A DNA stretch of 5,136 nt from Chthoniobacterales bacterium (GTDB lineage Bacteria; Verrucomicrobiota; Verrucomicrobiia; Chthoniobacterales; UBA10450). This document shows, piece by piece, positions 1 to 5,136 of this stretch. Where the stretch lies: contig JAICXG010000203.1 of NCBI GenBank assembly GCA_025980625.1, forward strand, positions 1-5,136, read 5' to 3'. Each line of letters starts with the position of its first letter. The stretch's first letter is position 1. Both the position numbers and the translations under genes were made by a program. The notes under the pieces are model-generated. The model searched no databases and was not told the DNA's origin. It saw only the letters and a program-made list of their open reading frames with translations.

Positions 1-716
1 ACGACATAACTCGGGTCTTCATACCCGGATGAGTCCCATGCCAGCGGACCGAAACCCGTTTGACGATGACAGAATTGCCTAACGAGTCGAAAAACGTCTT
101 GCGGCACGTGCGGCCAGTCCTCTTGCAATCGGGCGGGGCTGTAGCCACAGGCGCAGCAAGCCTGGTACAAGGCGAACGTGTCCTGCATGAGTTTGGCGCC
201 GGCACTCTTCTCAGGAAAAGGCGGCGGCTCAGTATCTCCGGCATCCGCGAGGGTGCGCAGAACGACGTCGGGAACAAATTTGCTCAGGACGCCATAGGCC
301 AGGCCAAGGGCGATGTTATTCGCAAGCTCTTGCGCCAGGTTATTAACTGCGCCGTCGAGCGAAGCGGCTACCCGGGCGGCATTCTCGCTCGCGTCCACCA
401 AGGCAGTACAAGCGGCGGCATGCCTGGTATGCATGAGTTCGAGAGTCTCCGGCGTGAACCATGAGGATAAGGCTTCAGTTAGCGCGGCAACCTGCGATCG
501 ATCTAAAAAGAGATCGCCGTTTTCATCCAGCCGCGCTGGAAAATCCAGCTCGGATGTTAGACCGGGCAGACCAATCGTTGTTGCGGCCTGCGCTGCCTGA
601 TTAAAGAGCGAGCGCTGCAACGGTAAGCCGACAATATGCCGGCGGTATGGCTGGACGGAGCTTGCGGCGGCCTGCGCCGTGTTGCCCACTTGCTCATCCG
701 GCATTGCGGAATTCAT
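1..716 (-). CDS. Large protein, N-terminal part only; possibly an atypical PEP-utilizing enzyme relative
   Basis: A reading frame with no stop runs from an ATG at 716 to the left edge (238 complete codons), so only the N-terminus is seen. An in-frame ATG at 704 is an alternative start; an in-frame TGA lies just upstream of 716. Neither start has a clear ribosome binding site. Both starts lie inside the end of the preceding gene (stop at 694-696), suggesting translational coupling. The visible part is rich in Ala and Leu, probably mostly helical, with no signal peptide or membrane segment. Near residues 217-238 it has a Phe-Cys-His-Arg-Gln-Thr-Gly-Phe-Gly-Pro-Leu stretch followed by Gly-Tyr-Glu-Asp-Pro. 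By eye, the helical pattern and this motif recall the middle region of atypical phosphoenolpyruvate-utilizing proteins, but the catalytic His domain would lie outside the window. The gene itself is convincing (long open frame, tight operon placement). The family is a guess, and an unrelated structural protein is possible. Confidence 0.72.
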   Translation of the reverse strand, partial: MNSAMPDEQVGNTAQAAASSVQPYRRHIVGLPLQRSLFNQAAQAATTIGLPGLTSELDFPARLDENGDLFLDRSQVAALTEALSSWFTPETLELMHTRHAAACTALVDASENAARVAASLDGAVNNLAQELANNIALGLAYGVLSKFVPDVVLRTLADAGDTEPPPFPEKSAGAKLMQDTFALYQACCACGYSPARLQEDWPHVPQDVFRLVRQFCHRQTGFGPLAWDSSGYEDPSYV

Positions 717-1161
717 TCTCGGTCAGGCGCGGGAAAGCGCCACGGAGAGCGTTGATTCGCCCTTCCGGCCCGAGCGCTGTCATTCCAAGGCGCTCAGCGT
801 CCTGTGGGTCATAAGCAACCAGATGAATAGAAATTGGCTCAATGACTGCTCCGGGAAAATTCAGCATGAGTGTGACAGTCTCCGCGCCGGCGGCAAGCAT
901 CTCGTCGGGGACGCCAAACTGGTAAACCCCTGGCAGGAGTTTGCTGTCGACTTCGACAAAGCTTCCGGCTCGATGTTCGCCGAGTTTGCCTTCGACGAGA
1001 GGTGTCCGTCGCACAATGGCTTCTCCTTCGCGAATGTAGGCGGCGCTGGCGTCCGCAGTCCGTGAAATCAAACCCGTCTTGCCTAGACGCATGTCAGTCG
1101 CATCAAGGGCGTAGACGAGCAATATCTTCGACCTGGTTCCTTTCTTTAGTGCATAGGACAT
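694..1161 (-). CDS. Small paralogous protein A of unknown function (probable beta-rich domain)
   Basis: A 155-residue protein, paralogous to the gene immediately upstream at 1165-1689. Shared landmarks in the same order are Lys-Gly-Thr near residue 7, LLVYA at 14-18, GKTGL at 27-31, SAAYIREGE at 39-47, LLPGVYQFG at 75-83 and LVAYDPQD at 114-121. The end is also alike, with a Leu-Arg then Pro-Arg-x-Thr-Glu pattern near 139-150. There is no signal peptide, membrane helix or obvious catalytic motif. Alternating hydrophobic stretches and the Gly-Lys-Thr-Gly-Leu / Val-Asp...Pro-Gly-Val-Tyr layout recall beta-sandwich domains of phage-tail-associated proteins (BppU-like N-terminal domains). That is resemblance by eye, not an established assignment. 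It starts 3 bases after the stop of paralog B, and its end overlaps the start of the next gene, so it sits inside an operon. No strong Shine-Dalgarno sequence precedes its ATG, which fits re-initiation after paralog B. Confidence 0.8.
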   Translation of the reverse strand: MSYALKKGTRSKILLVYALDATDMRLGKTGLISRTADASAAYIREGEAIVRRTPLVEGKLGEHRAGSFVEVDSKLLPGVYQFGVPDEMLAAGAETVTLMLNFPGAVIEPISIHLVAYDPQDAERLGMTALGPEGRINALRGAFPRLTENEFRNAG

Positions 1162-1164
1162 ATT

Positions 1165-1689
1165 CTATGATTCTTTTTTGGTGGTTATCTTTGCGGTTAG
1201 TTCTTTCTCGGCTTGCTCGCCCATCGCCAGTTCCATCTCCGTAAAGCGAGGTAATGCCTGGCGAAGGAATTCATGCCGCTTGTGACCGGCGAGGCTCCAG
1301 ACGCCGATCCGCTCCGAGTCCTGCGGGTCGTAGGCAACGAGGTTAATTTCGACCGGCTTGATGACAGTCTCTGGAAAACGAATCAATAGAAGAGCGCGCG
1401 CTGAACCTTCGGCCACCATTTCATTCGGCGCTCCGAATTGATATACGCCCGGCAGCAGTTCGAGATCGACTTCCGACAGGGCGCCCGATCCCCATTCGCC
1501 GACGCGACCTTCTACGATCGGAACCCGGTGAGCCGCCGAATCGCCCTCTCGAATGTAGGCTGCACTGCCGGTGGAAAGGTTCTTCGTGAGCCCTGTTTTG
1601 CCGGAAGTGCCGTCTGCCGACGTCGCATAAACAAGCAGCAGCTTGGAGCTTGTTCCAGCTTTCATCGTGTAATTGTGCTGTACCGGCAT
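1165..1689 (-). CDS. Small paralogous protein B of unknown function (probable beta-rich domain)
   Basis: A 174-residue protein, tandem paralog of the gene at 694-1161. It carries the same landmarks: LLLVYA at 17-22, GKTGL at 30-34, SAAYIREGD at 42-50, LLPGVYQFG at 78-86 and LVAYDPQD at 117-124. It has a longer N-terminus and a charged, Lys/Glu/Thr-rich tail (about 155-174) that paralog A lacks. The ATG at 1689 is well supported by a near-perfect AGGAGGAG 5 bases upstream. That site overlaps the stop codon of the small upstream frame (1699-1701), so the two are probably translationally coupled. No export signal, membrane segment or catalytic signature is visible. The two copies probably arose by duplication and have since diverged substantially in sequence while keeping the core motifs; they may act as a pair. 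A beta-sandwich of the kind found near phage tail or baseplate proteins is the only structural resemblance I see, held with low certainty. Confidence 0.85.
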   Translation of the reverse strand: MPVQHNYTMKAGTSSKLLLVYATSADGTSGKTGLTKNLSTGSAAYIREGDSAAHRVPIVEGRVGEWGSGALSEVDLELLPGVYQFGAPNEMVAEGSARALLLIRFPETVIKPVEINLVAYDPQDSERIGVWSLAGHKRHEFLRQALPRFTEMELAMGEQAEKELTAKITTKKES

Positions 1690-1692
1690 GAT

Positions 1693-1700
1693 CTCCTCCT
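1693..1700 (-). promoter_or_regulatory. Strong Shine-Dalgarno site of paralog B, overlapping the upstream stop codon
   Basis: Read on the minus strand this is AGGAGGAG, followed by 3 bases (1690-1692) before the ATG at 1689-1687, counting from the last G of the 8-mer; a TAG stop at 1701-1699 shares its first bases. It is the best ribosome binding site in the window and decides the start of the 174-residue gene. The overlap with the stop codon is the usual arrangement for translational coupling in operons. Confidence 0.85.
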
Positions 1701-1911
1701 ATGAATGCAACTCTGAATATGGGGTGTCGAGAATCGAAGTCATTGAATTCATGCCCGGATGAGTCTTGTCAACCGAAACCTGCGAGAATGTGTGGCGCTC
1801 GTTCTCATCGGCATTGAAGCTACATCCTTCCAAAGCCATTTGCAGAAAGCGATTTCCGACCATGTAAATATCGTTGCCGGTGACACCAATAATGACGCGA
1901 TTGCTCGACAT
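1699..1911 (-). CDS. Short protein resembling the truncated start of a cobalamin-binding domain (GlmS/MutS type), probably a remnant
   Basis: Seventy residues from the ATG at 1911. Upstream codons stay open to 1995, but that extension is encoded by the palindromic repeat and is unlikely to be real protein. Residues 6-32 (VIIGVTGNDIYMVGN, then a helix-like stretch ending Gly-Cys-Ser-Phe) match in order and spacing the first strand and helix of the small B12-binding subunit of glutamate mutase, whose motif is Asp-x-His-x-x-Gly. Here the motif reads Asp14-Ile-Tyr16-Met-Val-Gly19, so the cobalt-ligating His is replaced by Tyr (codon TAC, one transition from CAC). After residue 32 the similarity stops. 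The later Ser-x-Leu and Gly-Gly cobalamin motifs are absent, and the protein is about half the family's usual length (near 137 residues). It is therefore probably unable to bind B12. The last 38 residues are unfamiliar. No good ribosome binding site precedes the ATG. The stop overlaps the ribosome binding site of paralog B, so the frame may survive as a coupling leader or as a small protein with a new role. Confidence 0.5.
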   Translation of the reverse strand: MSSNRVIIGVTGNDIYMVGNRFLQMALEGCSFNADENERHTFSQVSVDKTHPGMNSMTSILDTPYSELHS

Positions 1912-1957
1912 AGAGACATTATCTAGCAGCCATCCATCTGATAAATCCAAAAAGCCT

Positions 1958-2052
1958 GTCATCCCGAGCGAAGTCGAGGGATCCCGGGCGCGCAAGCTTT
2001 AAGCTGACTTCCACGGGATCCCTCGACTCCGCTGCGCTCCGCTCGGGATGAC
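1958..2052. repeat. Dispersed-type palindromic repeat (long imperfect hairpin)
   Basis: The left arm 1958-1986 pairs with the right arm 2014-2052. Positions 1958-1970 (GTCATCCCGAGCG) are complementary to 2040-2052, and 1972-1986 (AGTCGAGGGATCCCG) to 2014-2028; the 27-base loop is 1987-2013. The right arm is 10 bases longer because CTCCGCTGCG (2027-2036) is followed by the near-copy CTCCGCTCGG (2037-2046). Without that duplication the arms match at 28 of 29 positions. Read in the minus frame, the left arm encodes the peptide DPSTSLGMT, often seen as a spurious extension in annotated proteins. From memory, repeats of this sequence type are scattered through many soil bacterial genomes. It lies between two minus-strand transcription units, where the hairpin could stop transcription or protect an RNA end. 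There is no T-tract and no transposase, so it is not a classical terminator or an autonomous element. Confidence 0.9.
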
Positions 2053-2131
2053 GCGCTATTGATGAGATGGCTTGTAGTCATGCTTAAAATCTAACCTCGA
2101 ATTGCGCCGCTCCGAGCATTCAGCCACACAT

Positions 2132-3754
2132 TCAAGTGCTACTACTCCGCCTCGGTATAGGCTGGCGGCCGAGAAACTCGGGCTCGAAAAGTTCTTCCAA
2201 GACACGCCCGTCCATGTCATCGGGTATAGGTTGACCCATGAGGTGCAGGATCGTCGGCGCCATATCAATCAGCTCGGCTCCTTCCAGCACAATTCCTTTC
2301 CGAAAAGGCTTGCCGTGTGCAACCAGAATACCGTCGCGCCGATGGGTTCCACCCCATTCCGCGGTCGTGGGAGGCTTGTGCTCGATGATTTCGACTGGCG
2401 GATCCGCTGTATGCTCTGGAAGACTCGGGCTGGTGGAAAAGAGGCTGGTCTCCCACCAATCGAGAATCAGATCGGCGGCTTCATCGCAGTACGGGCCATG
2501 AAAGATTTCATCCCTGCGGAAGACGCGTTTTATGATGGCTTCGCCCGTTCGTGGATCTTTTAGCTCGCTGAGCTTTTGTGTGATCAACTTTAGCAATGGC
2601 TCATATTCGCCTTCATCGACGAGGCCTGCCGGCTTAACTTCCTTGCGGTTGATTCGGATGCCCGGAGGTGAGGCGAGCACTTCGCTGCAGTAAGCCTTGG
2701 TTCGTGACCAGTCGATGTTCGAGTACGAAGTGACCGCGGTTTCGAAACGTTTCCGCAAACTGGGCAATGCGTTTGCGAGTTTGATTTTCTGCCGCGAGCT
2801 AAGGGAGCTGCGCAAAAGATTGTAAGACCGGCGGAGCAAATGCTTCGCGAGCTTCTGGAGCGAAGAGTCTTTCCTCTCGATGTAATGAAGCAAGCCAAGC
2901 TGGGCGAGGAAGCGGTTGAGATACAGGACGCGATCTGAGGTGGGGCCGCCGCCATGATCGGAAACAACAAAGACGGAAGTGTCAGGCGAGACCTTCTCCA
3001 TCATCCGGCCGACCGCCCTATCCAGCCATTCGTAGACACGAAAAACGGCGTCGCCGAACTCCGGGACAGCTTTAGGATCATAATAGTGATGGGTCGGGTC
3101 CATGTATTGCCAGAAATGATGCTGGACCGTGTCGATCGACATGAAGGTGAACATCATGACGTCGGCCGAATGCTTCTCCATTAGATACAGGCTGGCGCGA
3201 AGCCACTGGTCATCCAGGTGCTTCATATCGTCGAGGACGCGCTGCCGGCGGAGATTGGTGGACATGAAGCCGAGGTATCGTTGGTCGAGACGAAATCTTC
3301 CGAGGCAGCCTTCTAACTCGCTGCGGAGCTCCGGCGGAAAGACAAACGGACTTTTCTCCGAGGGAGTAGCCATCCCGGAGATTTGAAAGCCATCGAGATG
3401 TTCCGGCGGATAGGTGAAAGGAAGGTTCATGGTCCCCACCGTGTAGCCGGCCTCGTTGAGCATCCGCCAAATCGTCTTCGTGCGGCGGGAGCTGGCATTC
3501 AGGTAACGCTGCGAATATGTCCCCGGGTGCGTTTCCAGGAAGTCAAAGATGCCGTGCTTCCCCGGATTTTTTCCTGTCATGAAAGAAGTCCAGGCTGGTG
3601 GAGTGATCGGCGGCACGACTGAGGCAAGCCGGCCCGAGGCGCCTGCGCTCATCAGCCCGGCCAGATTCGGGAGCTTACCCTTCGCGACCCAAGGGTTGAT
3701 CAGGTCGAAGGTCGCGGCGTCCAGGCCGATAATGAGAAGCTTGACTGTTTTCAT
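2132..3754 (-). CDS. Alkaline-phosphatase-superfamily phosphodiesterase (type I phosphodiesterase/nucleotide pyrophosphatase family)
   Basis: A complete 540-residue enzyme expected to hydrolyse a phosphodiester or pyrophosphate bond using two divalent metals. The metal and catalytic residues of the family are visible in order: Asp12 in IIGLDAAT; Thr56 in PPAWTSF, the predicted nucleophile; Asp208 and His212 in SIDTVQHHFW; Asp266-His267 in VVSDHGGG; and His471 in GGTHRRDG. The C-terminus has the typical DMAPTILHLMGQPIPDDMDG block (498-517), followed by a short basic Ser-rich tail. The insert between about 285 and 420 is probably the substrate-shaping cap. No signal peptide or membrane anchor is seen, so a cytoplasmic location is inferred. 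The true substrate is unknown; relatives act on nucleotides, sugar nucleotides, glycolipids or phosphonates. The start at 3754 is the first ATG; only a weak GGTGG lies just before it. It is monocistronic as far as can be seen, with a possible promoter at 3824-3852. A nearby sulfotransferase hints at envelope or glycan chemistry. Confidence 0.93.
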   Translation of the reverse strand: MKTVKLLIIGLDAATFDLINPWVAKGKLPNLAGLMSAGASGRLASVVPPITPPAWTSFMTGKNPGKHGIFDFLETHPGTYSQRYLNASSRRTKTIWRMLNEAGYTVGTMNLPFTYPPEHLDGFQISGMATPSEKSPFVFPPELRSELEGCLGRFRLDQRYLGFMSTNLRRQRVLDDMKHLDDQWLRASLYLMEKHSADVMMFTFMSIDTVQHHFWQYMDPTHHYYDPKAVPEFGDAVFRVYEWLDRAVGRMMEKVSPDTSVFVVSDHGGGPTSDRVLYLNRFLAQLGLLHYIERKDSSLQKLAKHLLRRSYNLLRSSLSSRQKIKLANALPSLRKRFETAVTSYSNIDWSRTKAYCSEVLASPPGIRINRKEVKPAGLVDEGEYEPLLKLITQKLSELKDPRTGEAIIKRVFRRDEIFHGPYCDEAADLILDWWETSLFSTSPSLPEHTADPPVEIIEHKPPTTAEWGGTHRRDGILVAHGKPFRKGIVLEGAELIDMAPTILHLMGQPIPDDMDGRVLEELFEPEFLGRQPIPRRSSST

Positions 3755-3823
3755 TCCACCAGCAGAGAAGAGCTTGCGGAGTTACCCCCGCCCGGCGAGA
3801 AAGGAGCGCAATTTCATACGGCA

Positions 3824-3852
3824 GTTATAACGGACGCAGTCTGAGCCGCCAA
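3824..3852 (-). promoter_or_regulatory. Candidate sigma-70 promoter for the phosphodiesterase gene
   Basis: On the minus strand, TTGGCG (3852-3847, four of six consensus positions) and TATAAC (3829-3824, five of six) are separated by exactly 17 bases. A start of transcription near 3816 would leave a leader of about 60 bases before the ATG at 3754. The -10 element sits in the 8-base palindrome GTTATAAC (3824-3831), so the site could serve either direction in this divergent region; I see no matching -35 for the plus strand. Based only on consensus matching. Confidence 0.35.
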
Positions 3853-3903
3853 GAATTGGTTTTGTCTCGAGGTTTTTTCTTTCCCGAAGCGCTCCGCTTG
3901 CCT

Positions 3904-4284
3904 ATGGCTTCAGCGATGCACGGGCTTGCTATCTTCCTACAGGCTTTCGTTGCCGCCTCGATCTTTGTTGTTTGGGGCGTGCGCCATTCCTCTGTCGCCG
4001 AAGAGTTGAAACGGGACAAGCTGCCGAATTGCAAGCTGCCGAGTTGGCTGCGAGATTTCCTCGCAATCCTGAAAATCACCGGCGCGATTCTGCTTCTGAT
4101 CGGAATCAATCGTCCGCGCGCAGCGATTTTCGGCGGCTTAATGGTTGCGGCCCTGATGGCGGTGGCGGTCTTCACCCACATGCGCGTGAAGAATCCGCCT
4201 CCCAAGATGCTGCTGGCGGCCATGCTCCTAGTCTGCTCGCTCGCCGCGGCCTATCTCAACTATCGCCTCAACTTTGCGAGGTAA
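3904..4284 (+). CDS. DoxX-like four-helix membrane protein
   Basis: A small integral membrane protein of 126 residues from the ATG at 3904. Four hydrophobic stretches are visible at about residues 6-26, 52-68, 72-91 and 101-120. A polar, Lys/Glu-containing loop (about 27-50) separates the first two, and Asn-Arg-Pro-Arg separates the second and third. Size, helix count and the Gly-Ile-Asn-Arg-Pro-Arg-Ala-Ala turn fit the DoxX/DoxX-like group, proteins of the cytoplasmic membrane whose biochemical role is mostly unknown (some are linked to quinone or thiol redox). A TTG at 3856 in the same frame would give 142 residues, but its first 16 residues add only a Phe-rich stretch and it has no ribosome binding site. 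The ATG at 3904 has none either, so the start is uncertain; ATG 3916 is also possible. It stands alone on the plus strand, divergent from the phosphodiesterase and convergent with the sulfotransferase. Confidence 0.8.
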   Translation: MASAMHGLAIFLQAFVAASIFVVWGVRHSSVAEELKRDKLPNCKLPSWLRDFLAILKITGAILLLIGINRPRAAIFGGLMVAALMAVAVFTHMRVKNPPPKMLLAAMLLVCSLAAAYLNYRLNFAR

Positions 4285-4299
4285 TCCCGATTAGCGGGA
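4285..4299. terminator. Weak hairpin between convergent genes
   Basis: TCCCG-ATTAG-CGGGA forms a perfect 5-base-pair stem with a 5-base loop directly after the stop codon of the DoxX-like gene. It lies in the 83-base gap between two convergent genes, where a terminator is expected. The stem is short and no T-tract follows on either strand, so this is only a possible terminator. Confidence 0.2.
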
Positions 4300-4367
4300 G
4301 AGAATCCAGACATTGAAAGGGATTGTGAGTTTGAAAGGCTTACTTAGAGGCCGTCAAATACCTGGAG

Positions 4368-5136
4368 CTAGATACTGGAATACGCCCTGCTAATCGCTTT
4401 CCGTCCCGCCGCACGGATCGAATATAGCGCGAAGCCCAGCCCAGTCTGAGTTCGCGCTCTCGCCGTTTCTAACTCACGCGTAATCTGGCTCACTTCGGCG
4501 GCGTGCGTGTTGACGTCGATCTCAAGCATCTTCGCTGCGCATTCGTAGAGGGAGATATCAAAGGAGTTTTTCTCCTCAATCAAATTGAGAGTCGGTCGAG
4601 GAACATCAAGTTTCCTCGGTCGGGTGCGAGTCACATTGAAGCTCGAATAGTGTTGCAATTTCCAACCGAATCGTAGCTTCATCAGCGCCAGACTTTCTTC
4701 GAAACGCTCGGACAAGCCGACCACGGTAAAATGCCGAAGCAGGTTCTGCTTTGCTGTCTCATATGTCTCCGCCGTAGAAGGTTTGGCATACTCAGCCCCG
4801 GCGAGAATCTTACATTGGACGTTATCTCTTGGCGAGCGTCTGACAAAATCTTCAAGGCTCCAATTCCCAAGTTTGAACCGCCAGTACAACGGATGCAGCT
4901 TGTAGCTGCGCATGAAGTAGAAGGACGAAAGCACGCGGTCGACCGGGTCGCGCAGAACCGTAATGTAAGTCGCTGGCTGTGGAAGGATGGCGTGAAGGCC
5001 AAATAACATGTGGCCTTTGAAGATACGTATTCTCCTCAGTCGTTCTTTTGAGAGGCGCTGCAAATGCGCCCATGATCGCCGGTAGAAAACCGGATCGATC
5101 GAATAGATTTGCGAGAGGGGATATTCCCACTCAATC
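4368..5136 (-). CDS. Sulfotransferase, Sulfotransfer_2 type, C-terminal part (start outside the window)
   Basis: An open frame of 255 codons enters from the right edge without an upstream stop, so the gene is 5'-truncated by the window. The TTG at 5063 is internal, not a start. The product should move a sulfo group from PAPS to an acceptor, probably a glycan or lipid. Visible family landmarks, numbered from the window edge, are GHMLFGLH at 41-48; TVLRDPVDRVLSSFYFMR at 59-76, the 3'-phosphate-binding segment with Arg62 and Ser70 in the usual Arg-then-Ser spacing; and the DNVQCKILAG block at 104-113. The N-terminal PAPS P-loop (His-x-Pro-Lys-Thr-Ala-Gly-Thr type) would lie beyond position 5136. 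The last 50 residues (charged helix, then Arg/Ser/Tyr-rich tail) follow the family's usual C-terminal helix. It is convergent with the DoxX-like gene, whose stop is 83 bases away. The acceptor cannot be told from the sequence. Confidence 0.85.
   Translation of the reverse strand, partial: IEWEYPLSQIYSIDPVFYRRSWAHLQRLSKERLRRIRIFKGHMLFGLHAILPQPATYITVLRDPVDRVLSSFYFMRSYKLHPLYWRFKLGNWSLEDFVRRSPRDNVQCKILAGAEYAKPSTAETYETAKQNLLRHFTVVGLSERFEESLALMKLRFGWKLQHYSSFNVTRTRPRKLDVPRPTLNLIEEKNSFDISLYECAAKMLEIDVNTHAAEVSQITRELETARARTQTGLGFALYSIRAAGRKAISRAYSSI

Noticed and set aside
60..600. Two plus-strand frames of 134 and 95 codons
   Set aside because: They overlap each other and lie opposite the long open minus-strand frame that continues the operon; their products are Arg/Ser-rich and without recognisable motifs.
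24..1765. A 12-base direct repeat CCCGGATGAGTC at 24-35 and 1754-1765
   Set aside because: One 12-base match is about what chance gives in a 5-kb window, and the two copies are read in unrelated protein contexts.
1912..1960. Possible promoter just upstream of the four-gene operon (GATAAT near 1920)
   Set aside because: No -35-like element lies at acceptable spacing, and the -10 would sit too close to the start codon at 1911 to leave a leader.
1912..1995. N-terminal extension of the small B12-like protein to 98 residues
   Set aside because: The extra 28 residues include DPSTSLGMT, which is simply the translation of the palindromic repeat arm, and no ribosome binding site supports the earlier start.
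1958..2052. Palindrome as a Rho-independent terminator or an insertion sequence
   Set aside because: No T-tract follows the stem on either strand, the loop is long, and no transposase or target-site duplication is visible.
2102..2563. A 153-codon plus-strand frame
   Set aside because: It is antisense to the well-supported phosphodiesterase gene and has no recognisable domain.
3825..4223. A 132-codon minus-strand frame
   Set aside because: It is antisense to the DoxX-like gene, whose four hydrophobic helices are convincing; the antisense product is a low-complexity Arg/Ala/Lys/Ser-rich sequence.

Overview
The window is a compact, moderately GC-rich piece of bacterial chromosome. No rRNA, tRNA, CRISPR array or transposase is visible. 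Almost everything is coded on the minus strand; one small membrane-protein gene is on the plus strand. The best taxonomic hint is a palindromic repeat at 1958-2052 (arms of the GTCATCCCGAGCG / AGTCGAGGGATCCCG type). From memory, this repeat type is dispersed in many soil genomes such as Acidobacteriota and relatives. The organism call is therefore a weak inference.

Layout in minus-strand order. (1) 5136-4368 is the 3' part of a PAPS-dependent sulfotransferase (Sulfotransfer_2 type); its start and P-loop lie outside the window. (2) 3904-4284, plus strand, is a four-helix DoxX-like membrane protein, convergent with the sulfotransferase and divergent from gene 3. (3) 3754-2132 is a complete 540-residue alkaline-phosphatase-superfamily phosphodiesterase with all expected metal ligands and the Thr nucleophile, and with a plausible promoter upstream. 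(4) 2131-1912 is a gene-poor spacer holding the palindromic repeat. (5) 1911-1 is a tightly packed run of four minus-strand genes. They are a short fragment resembling the start of a cobalamin-binding domain (glutamate mutase S type), two tandem paralogous small proteins, and the first 238 codons of a large protein that runs off the left edge and faintly resembles atypical PEP-utilizing enzymes.

The four-gene run looks translationally coupled. The fragment's stop codon overlaps the strong ribosome binding site of the next gene, the two paralogs are 3 bases apart, and the last gene starts inside the end of the second paralog. This run is the least familiar part of the window and the best candidate for something undescribed. 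Its function cannot be read from the sequence. The phosphodiesterase and sulfotransferase would fit an envelope or glycan/lipid-modification neighbourhood, but they are not in one operon, because the plus-strand gene separates them.
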